The translations under genes and the position numbers were made by a program. The notes below the pieces were generated by a model. It saw nothing but the letters and a program-made list of their open reading frames with translations, was not told the DNA's origin and did not search any database. Positions 8,277-14,593 of a DNA stretch of 20,657 nt are shown one piece after another (position 1 is the first letter of the stretch; each line of letters begins with the position of its first letter). This DNA comes from DASYSL01 sp036003365 (GTDB lineage Bacteria; Eisenbacteria; RBG-16-71-46; DASYSL01), in assembly GCA_036003365.1 (NCBI GenBank), contig DASYSL010000046.1, positions 1 to 20,657 of the forward strand, written 5' to 3'.

Positions 8277-8360
8277 CATCCGCCAGCGCATCCTTACGCA
8301 CATGCGCCAGCGCATACCCGACATGCGCCAGCGCACACTCCCGAACATGCGCCAGCGCAT
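8277..8360. repeat. Four-copy direct repeat of a 14-bp dyad (ATGCGC-CA-GCGCAT)
   Basis: Four copies of the core CATGCGCCAGCGCAT lie at 8277, 8301, 8322 and 8346. Copies 2 and 4 are perfect; copy 1 has CATCCG and copy 3 ends GCGCAC. Each core is itself an inverted repeat, ATGCGC and GCGCAT flanking CA, and the dyad centres are 24, 21 and 24 bp apart. In RNA the right arm of one copy can also pair with the left arm of the next, for example GCGCAT-ACCCGAC-ATGCGC. The array starts 23 bp after the pilB stop and ends 128 bp before the next start codon. A multi-site operator or iteron-like protein-binding array is likely; the function is unknown. Confidence 0.85.
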
Positions 8361-8363
8361 GTT

Positions 8364-8386
8364 CGCGCCGCTCCCGGAAGGGCGCG
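8364..8386 (+). other. Hairpin after the repeat array
   Basis: CGCGCC (8364-8369) pairs with GGCGCG (8381-8386) across an 11-base loop. It is followed by G-rich sequence and only a weak CTTCTT, so it is a poor intrinsic terminator candidate for pilB. It could instead be incidental in GC-rich DNA. Confidence 0.3.
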
Positions 8387-8397
8387 GGGGCGGCTTC

Positions 8398-8427
8398 TTG
8401 CATGGACTTGCGTCGGTTTTCTATTCT
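8398..8427 (+). promoter_or_regulatory. Candidate sigma-70-type promoter for the flavoprotein gene
   Basis: TTGCAT (8398-8403) and TATTCT (8422-8427) are separated by 18 bases and lie in the only AT-richer stretch before the gene at 8489. Transcription would start at about 8435, just upstream of the 18-bp palindrome. The match is moderate. Confidence 0.4.
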
Positions 8428-8445
8428 TCGGCCGAATTGCGAACG

Positions 8446-8463
8446 CGGACCCGCCCGGGTCCG
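8446..8463. promoter_or_regulatory. Perfect 18-bp palindrome in the flavoprotein gene leader
   Basis: CGGACCCG and CGGGTCCG form perfect 8-bp arms around CC. The dyad lies just downstream of the candidate promoter, 15 bases before the GAGGA ribosome site and 25 bases before the ATG. It could be a repressor operator or, as RNA, a 7-bp stem with a four-base GCCC loop. Confidence 0.55.
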
Positions 8464-8488
8464 ACACCGAGGCTTCCCGAGGAACCCG

Positions 8489-9196
8489 ATGGCCAAGGAG
8501 ACCTTCCAGGCTCGCGTCGCCTCCAACCGTCTTTCGACGGCCAAGATCTATGAGACCGTGCTCGAGCTGGTGGACCCGCCGACCTTCTCCTTCAAGGCTG
8601 GGCAATTCGTCACCGTGCCCGTGGAGGACAAGGTGCTGCGCTCGTACTCGATCGCCTCGACGCCGCGCGACACGAAGAGCCTGCTCCTGATCGTCGACAT
8701 CTCGCCCGACGGGCCGGGCTCGCGTTTCTTCGCGCAGCTGCGCGAGGGCGACGCGGTCGCGTTTCAAGGGCCCTACGGCGCCTTTTGCGTGAAGGAAGAC
8801 ACCGATCCCGAGCTCCTGCTCGTGGCCACGGGCACGGGCATCGCGCCGATTCGGGGCATGATCGTCGACCTCTACGAGCGCGGGGAGCACGACCGCCCCA
8901 TGACGCTCTTCTACGGCTGCCGCCACCGCCCCGACCTCATCTTCCACGAGGAACTGGAAGAGCTGGCCGCCGCCCACCCGAAGCTCACGTATTACCCGAC
9001 ACTGAGTCAGCCACAGAGTGGCGAGTGGGAAGGCATGAAGGGGCGCGTCACCGCGCACCTCCCCCACTACGTGAGTCAGACCACCGGCAAGTCGGCTTTT
9101 CTCTGCGGATCGAAGGGCATGCTCAAGGACGTGCGCGAGATCCTCATGGGTCTCGGCATGGATCGGAAGAAGATCAAGCAGGAGCAGTTCTTCTAG
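8489..9196 (+). CDS. Ferredoxin--NAD(P)H reductase-like FAD oxidoreductase
   Basis: Moves electrons between NAD(P)H and a carrier or terminal oxidoreductase; the partner is unknown. The 235-residue product has the two FNR-superfamily domains only. These are the FAD barrel, with RSYSIAS (51-57) binding FAD and GPYG (94-97), and the nucleotide-binding domain, with GTGIAPI (115-121), YGCRHRPDLIF and CGSKGMLKDV (Cys206). The C-terminus, QEQFF, stacks near the flavin in this family. There is no 2Fe-2S domain, so it is a stand-alone reductase. The ATG at 8489 is preceded by GAGGA 5 bases away; the frame remains open further upstream, but only through the dyad array. It converges with the next gene with a 9-base gap. 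Confidence 0.92.
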   Translation: MAKETFQARVASNRLSTAKIYETVLELVDPPTFSFKAGQFVTVPVEDKVLRSYSIASTPRDTKSLLLIVDISPDGPGSRFFAQLREGDAVAFQGPYGAFCVKEDTDPELLLVATGTGIAPIRGMIVDLYERGEHDRPMTLFYGCRHRPDLIFHEELEELAAAHPKLTYYPTLSQPQSGEWEGMKGRVTAHLPHYVSQTTGKSAFLCGSKGMLKDVREILMGLGMDRKKIKQEQFF

Positions 9197-9205
9197 AGCA
9201 ATTCT

Positions 9206-10405
9206 TCAGCGCCGCCACAGGCTCGTCAGCCACGGGATCACCATTTCGGCCGCGATGAGCACGATGATGATCCACTCCAGCACTTCCATGCGTGTCGTCG
9301 TGGCGCGGTCCGACATCTTCTCGTAGATGCTCTCCAGGGCCTCGAGCTTGCGCAGGATGCCCGCGTTCCACTCGCCCAGACGGAAGCGCTGCGAGGCCAG
9401 GCGGTAGACGCGCGCGAGATAGGGATCGCCGATCAGCTTGAGCGCGTTGTTCACGCGCTCGAACAGGATCGCCGCGTCCACCTGCATGCGGCCCACTTGC
9501 ACGAGCCCGGCGCGGCTCGGCCCCGGGAACGACGGCAGCCCACCGCCCTTTCGGCTCAGCGACTCGTACGCGCGATCGAGCGAATCGTCGAGCTGGCGGT
9601 CAAGGAAGCGCATCTCGAGCAGCTCCATGTTGGCGAACTCGAGGATGGCGCGCGAATCGTCGGCTTCGCTGTCGAAGAGGAAGGCGGCGTTCCAGTCGAG
9701 GACCGCCACGTCCTCGCGCCCGTAGGCGATGTGCACCGCGGTGGCGTCGGCGATCTCGTCTTCGGAGAGCGCTTCGGGCTCCGAGCGCAGAATGCGCGCC
9801 AGGTCCCCTCGGAAGCGCTCGCACAGCTCCGAAGGAGGAACGGCGGGATCGAGCGCTTCCACCTGGAACACGAGATAGTCCTCGGTCAGGTCGGAGAGCG
9901 CCGCACGCGTCACGGAGGCGCGTGTCTGTTCGAGCACCTTGGCGACTTCGGCGCGCGCGCGCTCGGGCAGTTGATCGTCGTCCGTGAGCGCGCTCGCCAG
10001 GTTGATGAGGCGGTCGGTGTCGGCCTCGAAGGGCAGCGTGAAGGCCACCGACACGCCGCCGAAATCGTAGAGGGTGAGATCGACGCCGGATTCGGTGGCG
10101 AAGTGTCCAAAGGTGACGGGAGCGACGGCGCGGCTCACGCGCACCGGCAGAGGCGAAAACTGAAAGTAGCGCGGGGCGCGCCGCGAGCCCTTGATGCGCG
10201 CGTCCTCGGACGGGCTCGTGAGCCGGGTGCGCGCGTCTTCGAGATCGATCCACTGCCCGATGTCGAAGGCAAAATAGATGAAGGCGCGCCCGCGCAGCTT
10301 TCCGAGCGCGGCTCCGGGGCGGAGCGAAAGCGGCCGCACCTCGGTCGGCCCGGAGGCCACCACACGCGGCGGCTCGTATCCGTGCGCGTCGTGACTTCCG
10401 GGCAT
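9206..10405 (-). CDS. RMD1/YagE-family (DUF155) membrane-anchored protein
   Basis: Family of uncharacterised biochemical function; the eukaryotic relatives Rmd1 and RMND1 are mitochondrial or sporulation-related. The 399-residue product is soluble except for one C-terminal membrane helix (about 376-396, EWIIIVLIAAEMVIPWL), and this Leu-Glu-Trp-Ile-Ile pattern at the tail is characteristic of DUF155. Also family-like are the YGREDVAVLDW strand (228-238) and the helical run ANMELLEMRFLDRQLDDSLDRAYESL. The acidic central part is rich in ALSDLTEDYLVFQVE-like helices. The ATG at 10405 is preceded by GAGGAGG with a short spacer. The gene stands alone, convergent with the flavoprotein. Family assignment is by recalled motif pattern and is fairly confident; the role is unknown. 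Confidence 0.82.
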   Translation of the reverse strand: MPGSHDAHGYEPPRVVASGPTEVRPLSLRPGAALGKLRGRAFIYFAFDIGQWIDLEDARTRLTSPSEDARIKGSRRAPRYFQFSPLPVRVSRAVAPVTFGHFATESGVDLTLYDFGGVSVAFTLPFEADTDRLINLASALTDDDQLPERARAEVAKVLEQTRASVTRAALSDLTEDYLVFQVEALDPAVPPSELCERFRGDLARILRSEPEALSEDEIADATAVHIAYGREDVAVLDWNAAFLFDSEADDSRAILEFANMELLEMRFLDRQLDDSLDRAYESLSRKGGGLPSFPGPSRAGLVQVGRMQVDAAILFERVNNALKLIGDPYLARVYRLASQRFRLGEWNAGILRKLEALESIYEKMSDRATTTRMEVLEWIIIVLIAAEMVIPWLTSLWRR

Positions 10406-10459
10406 GCCCCCTCCTCTGGAGAGTCCCTACGCGAGAACTCTTGATATTCCGGCCAATCG

Positions 10460-10465
10460 TGTCAA
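10460..10465 (-). promoter_or_regulatory. Consensus -35 box upstream of the DUF155 gene
   Basis: On the minus strand, a perfect TTGACA lies 55 bases before the ATG at 10405. No good -10 box follows at 16-18 bases (best AAGAGT), so the promoter is only partly supported. Confidence 0.35.
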
Positions 10466-10481
10466 CTGCGGGAGTCGGGAC

Positions 10482-10802
10482 TCATTTCCCCCCTGAGCGT
10501 AACATTCCAATCATCACACCAAAGCAAGCCGCGCACAGGAGGAACATCACCGCGACTCCGGTGAGAAATCCTGCCATCAGTGCGCGGCGCTTGAATCTCG
10601 AGAGGACAAGAAGCAGCAGGAGGACTGCGGCGAGTTCGGCGACGCAGATCATGACCACCGACTTGGTTGCGCCCAGGAATCCGGCGATCACCACCGCAGT
10701 GATTCCGATCGCGACGCCGAGAATGAACAGTCCCAGCGATCTCCCGCCCGACGGCTCATCCGGTGACGACGGTAATTCGGGTGGCGGAGCTGGGTCGCTC
10801 AC
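10482..10802 (-). CDS. Small three-helix membrane protein, unknown function
   Basis: I do not recognise a family. The 106-residue product has a Pro/Ser/Glu-rich N-terminus (1-22) and three hydrophobic helices at about 23-45, 48-68 and 74-101. A basic RFKRR loop (69-73) sits between helices two and three, which places that loop in the cytosol by the positive-inside rule. The GTG start at 10802 overlaps the radical SAM stop as GTGA, so it is translationally coupled to that gene and is the last gene of the Lgt-like/radical SAM cluster. A longer frame upstream runs antisense-like through the radical SAM gene and is not credible. Its position suggests a membrane partner of the enzyme, which is inference. 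Confidence 0.8.
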   Translation of the reverse strand: MSDPAPPPELPSSPDEPSGGRSLGLFILGVAIGITAVVIAGFLGATKSVVMICVAELAAVLLLLLVLSRFKRRALMAGFLTGVAVMFLLCAACFGVMIGMLRSGGK

Positions 10803-12229
10803 AGCACCGCCTGCGCGCGCTCGGCGCGCTCGCGCAACGGCGCCAGCACGTTGTGCTCGAGCCCATCGCGATAGAACAAGTTGAACGTGTCGAATGGAAT
10901 CAGCCGTTTCGCGTCCGGGTGCACGATGTGGACGCACGTCTTCTTCACCGAGCGCAGGTCGAATGACGGCGCGTCGATGAACTGCATGATGATGACGCGG
11001 AAGATGCGGTCGTAGCCGATCGCGTCCGGGGCCGAGAGCCTCGGCAGGCAGCACAAGAGATCGCGCAGCGTCGTGGCGGCCGAGGCCGGCGAGTGGTTGG
11101 TGGCGAACAAGCGGAACAGTTGATCGCGCAAAGTCGTGTCCTGCTCGTAGATGATGGTGTTGCGGCCGCCCTCGATGAGCACCTGCGGATCGATCATGCC
11201 GGTGAGCGGCACGAGTCCGTTCCCGCTGCGCAGCGCATACGCCATGGCCAGGGAATCGGGATGACAGGGCACCGGCAGCACGTCCTCCGGCTTGAACACG
11301 GGATACTGCTCGAGGATCGCGCGCCGCACCTCGGTGAGCGTGATGCGATCGCTCGCCGGGTCGAAGCGCTCCAGCCGCCCCGCGGCCTGCACCGGCTGGA
11401 AGGTGACGCCGCGCACGCACGGGTGCGCCACCGCGTGCTCCAGGATCTTCCCGACCTCGGCGTCGTTCAGGCCCTTCTGGACGGTGACGACCAGCGTCGT
11501 CGAAAGCCCGAGCGCATCCAGCTTCGCCAGCGCCTCCTCACGGATCGGGCGCAAGTCGGCGCCGCGCAGCTTCAAGAGCGTGTCGCGCTCCAACGAATCG
11601 AACTGCAGGTAGATCTCGAATCCCGGCATGTAGGTGGCGAGCCGCTCAGCGAAGCCAGCCTCGCGCGCAATGCGAATCCCGTTCGTGTTCACCATCAGGT
11701 GGCGGATCGGGCGCCGGCGCGCCGCGTCGACAATGGCGAAGAAGTCCGGATGCAACGTGGGCTCGCCGCCGGAGATCTGCACCACGTCGGGCTCGCGCTC
11801 GTTCCGCACCACGACGTCGAGCATGCGCTCCACGTGCTCGAGGCTCCGGAACCCCGGCCGGTGCGGCCCGCTCGAGGCGTAGCAGATCGGGCACGTGAGA
11901 TTGCATTGATCGGTGATCTCGACCAGCGACAGGCACGAGTGCTGCTCGTGGCTCGGGCAGATGCCGCAGTCGTACGGGCAGCCCCAGCGGGTGGGTGTGT
12001 TGTAGTGGTTGGGTTGCTCCGGGACTTTGAGAAAGACTTCGCGGCAGCGCCGGTAGTAATCGACGTCGTCGGCGACCAGGACGCGCTCGCCGCCGTGCTC
12101 GGGGCAGTGCTTGAGCATGAGAACGCGACCGCCCTCGAACACGATCTTGGCTTCGACCCGCTTCAGGCAGGTCGAGCAGATCGAGACGGCGACGTCGTAG
12201 AACAGATACGGCCGTACGCGGTCAGCCAT
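10799..12229 (-). CDS. Tetraether lipid synthase (Tes)-like radical SAM protein
   Basis: Radical SAM enzyme resembling archaeal Tes (the MJ0619 group), which joins lipid acyl or isoprenoid chain ends by carbon-carbon coupling; older annotations call the group MoaA/NifB-like. The 476-residue product has an N-terminal metal site (CSTC 18-21, Cys42), a second Cys cluster (Cys84, 88, 91, 99 in GCPYDCGICPSHEQHSC), the SAM cluster CNLTCPIC (Cys109, 113, 116), the SAM-binding ISGGEPTLHP (Gly154-Gly155-Glu156), and a C-terminal region CVHIVHPDAKRLIPF that matches the Tes architecture. This layout of N-terminal metal site plus extra clusters argues against MoaA. The ATG at 12229 overlaps the Lgt-like gene by 8 bases, with GGGGAG 4 bases before it. 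The bacterial substrate is unknown; it could make membrane-spanning diabolic-acid-type lipids. Radical SAM identity is certain; the Tes role is likely but unproven. Confidence 0.85.
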   Translation of the reverse strand: MADRVRPYLFYDVAVSICSTCLKRVEAKIVFEGGRVLMLKHCPEHGGERVLVADDVDYYRRCREVFLKVPEQPNHYNTPTRWGCPYDCGICPSHEQHSCLSLVEITDQCNLTCPICYASSGPHRPGFRSLEHVERMLDVVVRNEREPDVVQISGGEPTLHPDFFAIVDAARRRPIRHLMVNTNGIRIAREAGFAERLATYMPGFEIYLQFDSLERDTLLKLRGADLRPIREEALAKLDALGLSTTLVVTVQKGLNDAEVGKILEHAVAHPCVRGVTFQPVQAAGRLERFDPASDRITLTEVRRAILEQYPVFKPEDVLPVPCHPDSLAMAYALRSGNGLVPLTGMIDPQVLIEGGRNTIIYEQDTTLRDQLFRLFATNHSPASAATTLRDLLCCLPRLSAPDAIGYDRIFRVIIMQFIDAPSFDLRSVKKTCVHIVHPDAKRLIPFDTFNLFYRDGLEHNVLAPLRERAERAQAVL

Positions 12230-12983
12230 GGCGCTCCCCTCGCCATCGCAGAAAGATGCGCGGCAGATCGCGGGCATAGTAAAGGAGTCCGACGAGACAA
12301 GCGACCTGGATTCCGGACAAAAGCCCGAAGTACGCGCGCGACTCGGGCTTGATCCCATCGACGAGCAAGCGAAAGCCCAGGTACAGGATCATGAATCCAC
12401 GAAAGACGTCTCCCGAGCGCTGCACTCGCCAGCGCGCGCGCCACGACCAGGCCGCGATCGCGCCCAGAACCACGATCTCGTAGAGCTGAACCGGATGCCG
12501 CCGCACCCCGTCGCCGAAGTCGACGCCCCACGGGAGCGTCGTCGCGACGCCATACGTGTGATCGTCCAAGCCGGCGAGAAAGCAGCCGATGCGCCCGATC
12601 GCCATCCCCACACACAAGGGAATCACGAACAGATCCCCGGTCGAGCGCGTCTCGCCGACCGCGCGCTTCGCGATCTCGACGGCGATCAGTCCCCCGAGCA
12701 ATCCGCCGACGATCGTCTTGCCACCCAGAAGCCACGCAAAGTCGCCGCGATGCGCCCACGCCTCGGCGGGATGATCGAGCCAGCCCAGCACCTTGGAGCC
12801 GATCGCCGCGCCGACGGCGGCGGCCGCGATCGCGGTCCAGCGGACCCCTTCGTCGATGTCATCGTGCGAGCGGCGGCGCAGCGCCAGATAGGTGCGGAAG
12901 CCGAGAAGATAGCCGAGCGATTCGAAAACGAGGTGCGCGGGAACCGCGAGGGATCCGAAGTGGAACACCACGGGGAAGGTCAT
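12222..12983 (-). CDS. Divergent Lgt-like (prolipoprotein diacylglyceryl transferase family) membrane protein
   Basis: The Lgt family transfers diacylglyceryl from phosphatidylglycerol to lipoprotein cysteines. This 253-residue protein keeps the fold, with about seven hydrophobic segments, and two signatures: GRIGCFLAGLDDHTYG (130-145, matching GRxGNFxNGE) and HPVQLYE (163-169). Differences from canonical Lgt are a Cys in place of the signature Asn (134), KTIVGGLLGG (89-98) lacking the conserved His before the Gly-Gly, and FRLLVDGIKP where Lgt has an RFxxEFxR motif. It may therefore use another lipid or acceptor. The ATG at 12983 has AGGGGAGG 6 bases before it; a TTG two codons upstream is less well placed. 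It is the first protein gene of the cluster with the Tes-like enzyme, 52 bp downstream of tRNA-Ala. Confidence 0.85.
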   Translation of the reverse strand: MTFPVVFHFGSLAVPAHLVFESLGYLLGFRTYLALRRRSHDDIDEGVRWTAIAAAAVGAAIGSKVLGWLDHPAEAWAHRGDFAWLLGGKTIVGGLLGGLIAVEIAKRAVGETRSTGDLFVIPLCVGMAIGRIGCFLAGLDDHTYGVATTLPWGVDFGDGVRRHPVQLYEIVVLGAIAAWSWRARWRVQRSGDVFRGFMILYLGFRLLVDGIKPESRAYFGLLSGIQVACLVGLLYYARDLPRIFLRWRGERHG

Positions 12984-13035
12984 GGCCAACCTCCCCTGCC
13001 CTCTAGGAAGGGCTCACTTCTTCAAGAAGGCAAAT

Positions 13036-13111
13036 TGGTGGAGCTGAACGGGATCGAACCGTCGACCTCTTGACTGCCAGTCAAGCGCTCTCCCAGCTGA
13101 GCTACAGCCCC
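13036..13111 (-). tRNA. tRNA-Ala (anticodon GGC)
   Basis: A 76-base cloverleaf. The acceptor stem GGGGCTG pairs with CAGCTCC and includes the G3-U70 wobble pair that identifies alanine tRNA. The anticodon stem CTTGA/TCAAG carries loop CTGGCAG, anticodon GGC. The T stem GACGG/CCGTT closes loop TTCGATC. The CCA end is encoded, with A as the discriminator base. It may share a transcript with the downstream Lgt-like gene. Confidence 0.97.
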
Positions 13112-13212
13112 ACCTCAAGCACTTTGCGGCTCGTAAGGCTAGGTCGGGAAACTACATGCAACGGATCGCCCGGTGCAACCCCGGGTCGCTTTTCCTGGTT
13201 CATCGAGAGGTC

Positions 13213-13218
13213 TATGAT
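13213..13218 (+). promoter_or_regulatory. Candidate -10 box for the lipoprotein gene
   Basis: TATGAT, one mismatch from the consensus, lies 99 bases before the ATG. A weak -35 (TTTCCT, 13191-13196) precedes it at 16 bases. Confidence 0.4.
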
Positions 13219-13317
13219 CCCTCCCCCGAGATCCCCCCGGATGGCCTCTGTCAGACCTCGAGGAGAATTCCGCTTTCTCGCCGCACGGGTCTCGATGACC
13301 CGAGAAGGAGGCATCCC

Positions 13318-14520
13318 ATGCGATGGACGGTATCTTGCCTTACGGCAATCGCGCTCCTCGTTTCCGGCTGTGCGCGCAACGTCTCCGAGCCGGAAAGGGA
13401 CGCGGCGTCATCGACCTTGGCCCGTCCGCTCGGAGCCTCGACGGCGGTCAAACCGGCGACCGCCGGCAGCGTCTCCGGCTCTATCGGTCCGGGATCGAGC
13501 TACACGATCAGCGTTCCCGAGATTTGGAACGGTGATCTCGTGCTCTACGCGCACGGATACACGGCCACGCTCTTCCCCCTCGGCCCGCCTCCCACCGAGT
13601 CGCCGGAGGCCCTGCGGGATCTCGTGCAGGCGCGTGGCTGCGCCTTCGCCTTTTCCACGTACTCGCAGAACGGCTATGTGGTCCAAGACGCGGCGCTGCG
13701 CACATTGCAGCTGGGCCAGATCTTCGCTTCCAAGTTCGGGCGGCCGAACCATACGTATCTTCTCGGCTACTCGCTGGGCGGATTGGTGACCATCAAGCTC
13801 GTCGAGCAGCACCCCGATCTCTATTCGGGCGCTCTCACCGTCTCGGGCATCGTGGGCGGAACGGAGACCGAATTCACGTATCTGGGTAACGTGTGGGTGC
13901 TCTTTCAATACTTCTATCCGGGTGTGGTGCGCTGGGGACTCTTCGACGCGCCGCCGGCCAATTTCCTGAGTGTCTTGACGGATTCCGTGGTGGTCGCGAT
14001 CCAGGCCAACCCCCAGGGTGCCGCGGCGCTGAGCCAAGTCACGCAGGCGCCGCTTCCGTTCGCGAGCGGTCCGGAGCTCGTCGGCTCGATCGTCCAAGCG
14101 CTCGTTCTGCAATCCATCGCCGTCGAGGATCTTCTGAGCCGTACGCACGGGCATCCGTTCTTCGACAACACGCACACGAGCTATACCGGCAATCTGCCGC
14201 CCGAGTTGCTCGCCGATCTCAACGCCCGAGTGGCACGCTATGCGTCGGCGCCCGACGCCGACGCTTGGACCGAGCGCGAGTACGCGCCCACGGGGTCGAT
14301 TCGAATTCCCCTACTCACGCTTCACGGCAGCCGCGACCCCGTGGTTCCGATTCTGCACGAAGGCGTCCTTGCCGAGCGCGTGGGCCGGGCCGGCGATTCG
14401 CCGTTTCTGGTTCAAAGGACGATCGACGCTTACGGACACCCGGTCGGACTGGACGAGGTGGACCGCGCCCTGGGGGATCTCAAGACCTGGGTGACGACCG
14501 GCGTGGCGCCGAAACCTTGA
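13318..14520 (+). CDS. Alpha/beta-hydrolase lipoprotein
   Basis: Predicted membrane-anchored esterase, lipase or peptidase-like hydrolase; the substrate is unknown. The 400-residue precursor has a lipoprotein signal: MRWTVSCLTAIALLVSGC, with lipobox VSGC and lipidated Cys18, followed by A-R-N, which suggests outer-membrane sorting. The hydrolase triad is visible: nucleophile elbow GYSLGG (Ser152), Asp340 in LHGSRDPVVP and His374 in YGHPVG. The oxyanion segment is LYAHGYTA. A long insertion between the strand carrying Ser152 and that carrying Asp340 (about 175-325) probably forms a lid. The ATG is preceded by AAGGAGG 6 bases away. It is monocistronic, followed by a strong terminator. Confidence 0.9.
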   Translation: MRWTVSCLTAIALLVSGCARNVSEPERDAASSTLARPLGASTAVKPATAGSVSGSIGPGSSYTISVPEIWNGDLVLYAHGYTATLFPLGPPPTESPEALRDLVQARGCAFAFSTYSQNGYVVQDAALRTLQLGQIFASKFGRPNHTYLLGYSLGGLVTIKLVEQHPDLYSGALTVSGIVGGTETEFTYLGNVWVLFQYFYPGVVRWGLFDAPPANFLSVLTDSVVVAIQANPQGAAALSQVTQAPLPFASGPELVGSIVQALVLQSIAVEDLLSRTHGHPFFDNTHTSYTGNLPPELLADLNARVARYASAPDADAWTEREYAPTGSIRIPLLTLHGSRDPVVPILHEGVLAERVGRAGDSPFLVQRTIDAYGHPVGLDEVDRALGDLKTWVTTGVAPKP

Positions 14521-14541
14521 TCAAGCTGCGGAAAAGATGAA

Positions 14542-14572
14542 GCGAGGCGGTCCTCTGACGAGGCCGCCTCGC
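14542..14572. terminator. Bidirectional hairpin terminator
   Basis: GCGAGGCGG (14542-14550) pairs perfectly with CCGCCTCGC (14564-14572), and the inner CCTC/GAGG extends the stem to 13 pairs around a TGAC loop with one bulged T. On the plus strand CTTGTTTC follows; on the minus strand TTCATCTTTTCC follows. It separates the convergent lipoprotein and RND permease genes. Confidence 0.85.
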
Positions 14573-14593
14573 CTTGTTTCCGAGAAGATCGAG

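Noticed and set aside
8277..8360. CRISPR array
   Set aside because: The repeats are only 14-15 bp, the spacers are 6-9 bp and no cas gene is nearby. Real arrays have repeats of about 24-40 bp and spacers of similar length.
11093..12352. 419-codon open frame opposite the radical SAM gene
   Set aside because: It is an antisense shadow in GC-rich DNA; no domain or start-site support.
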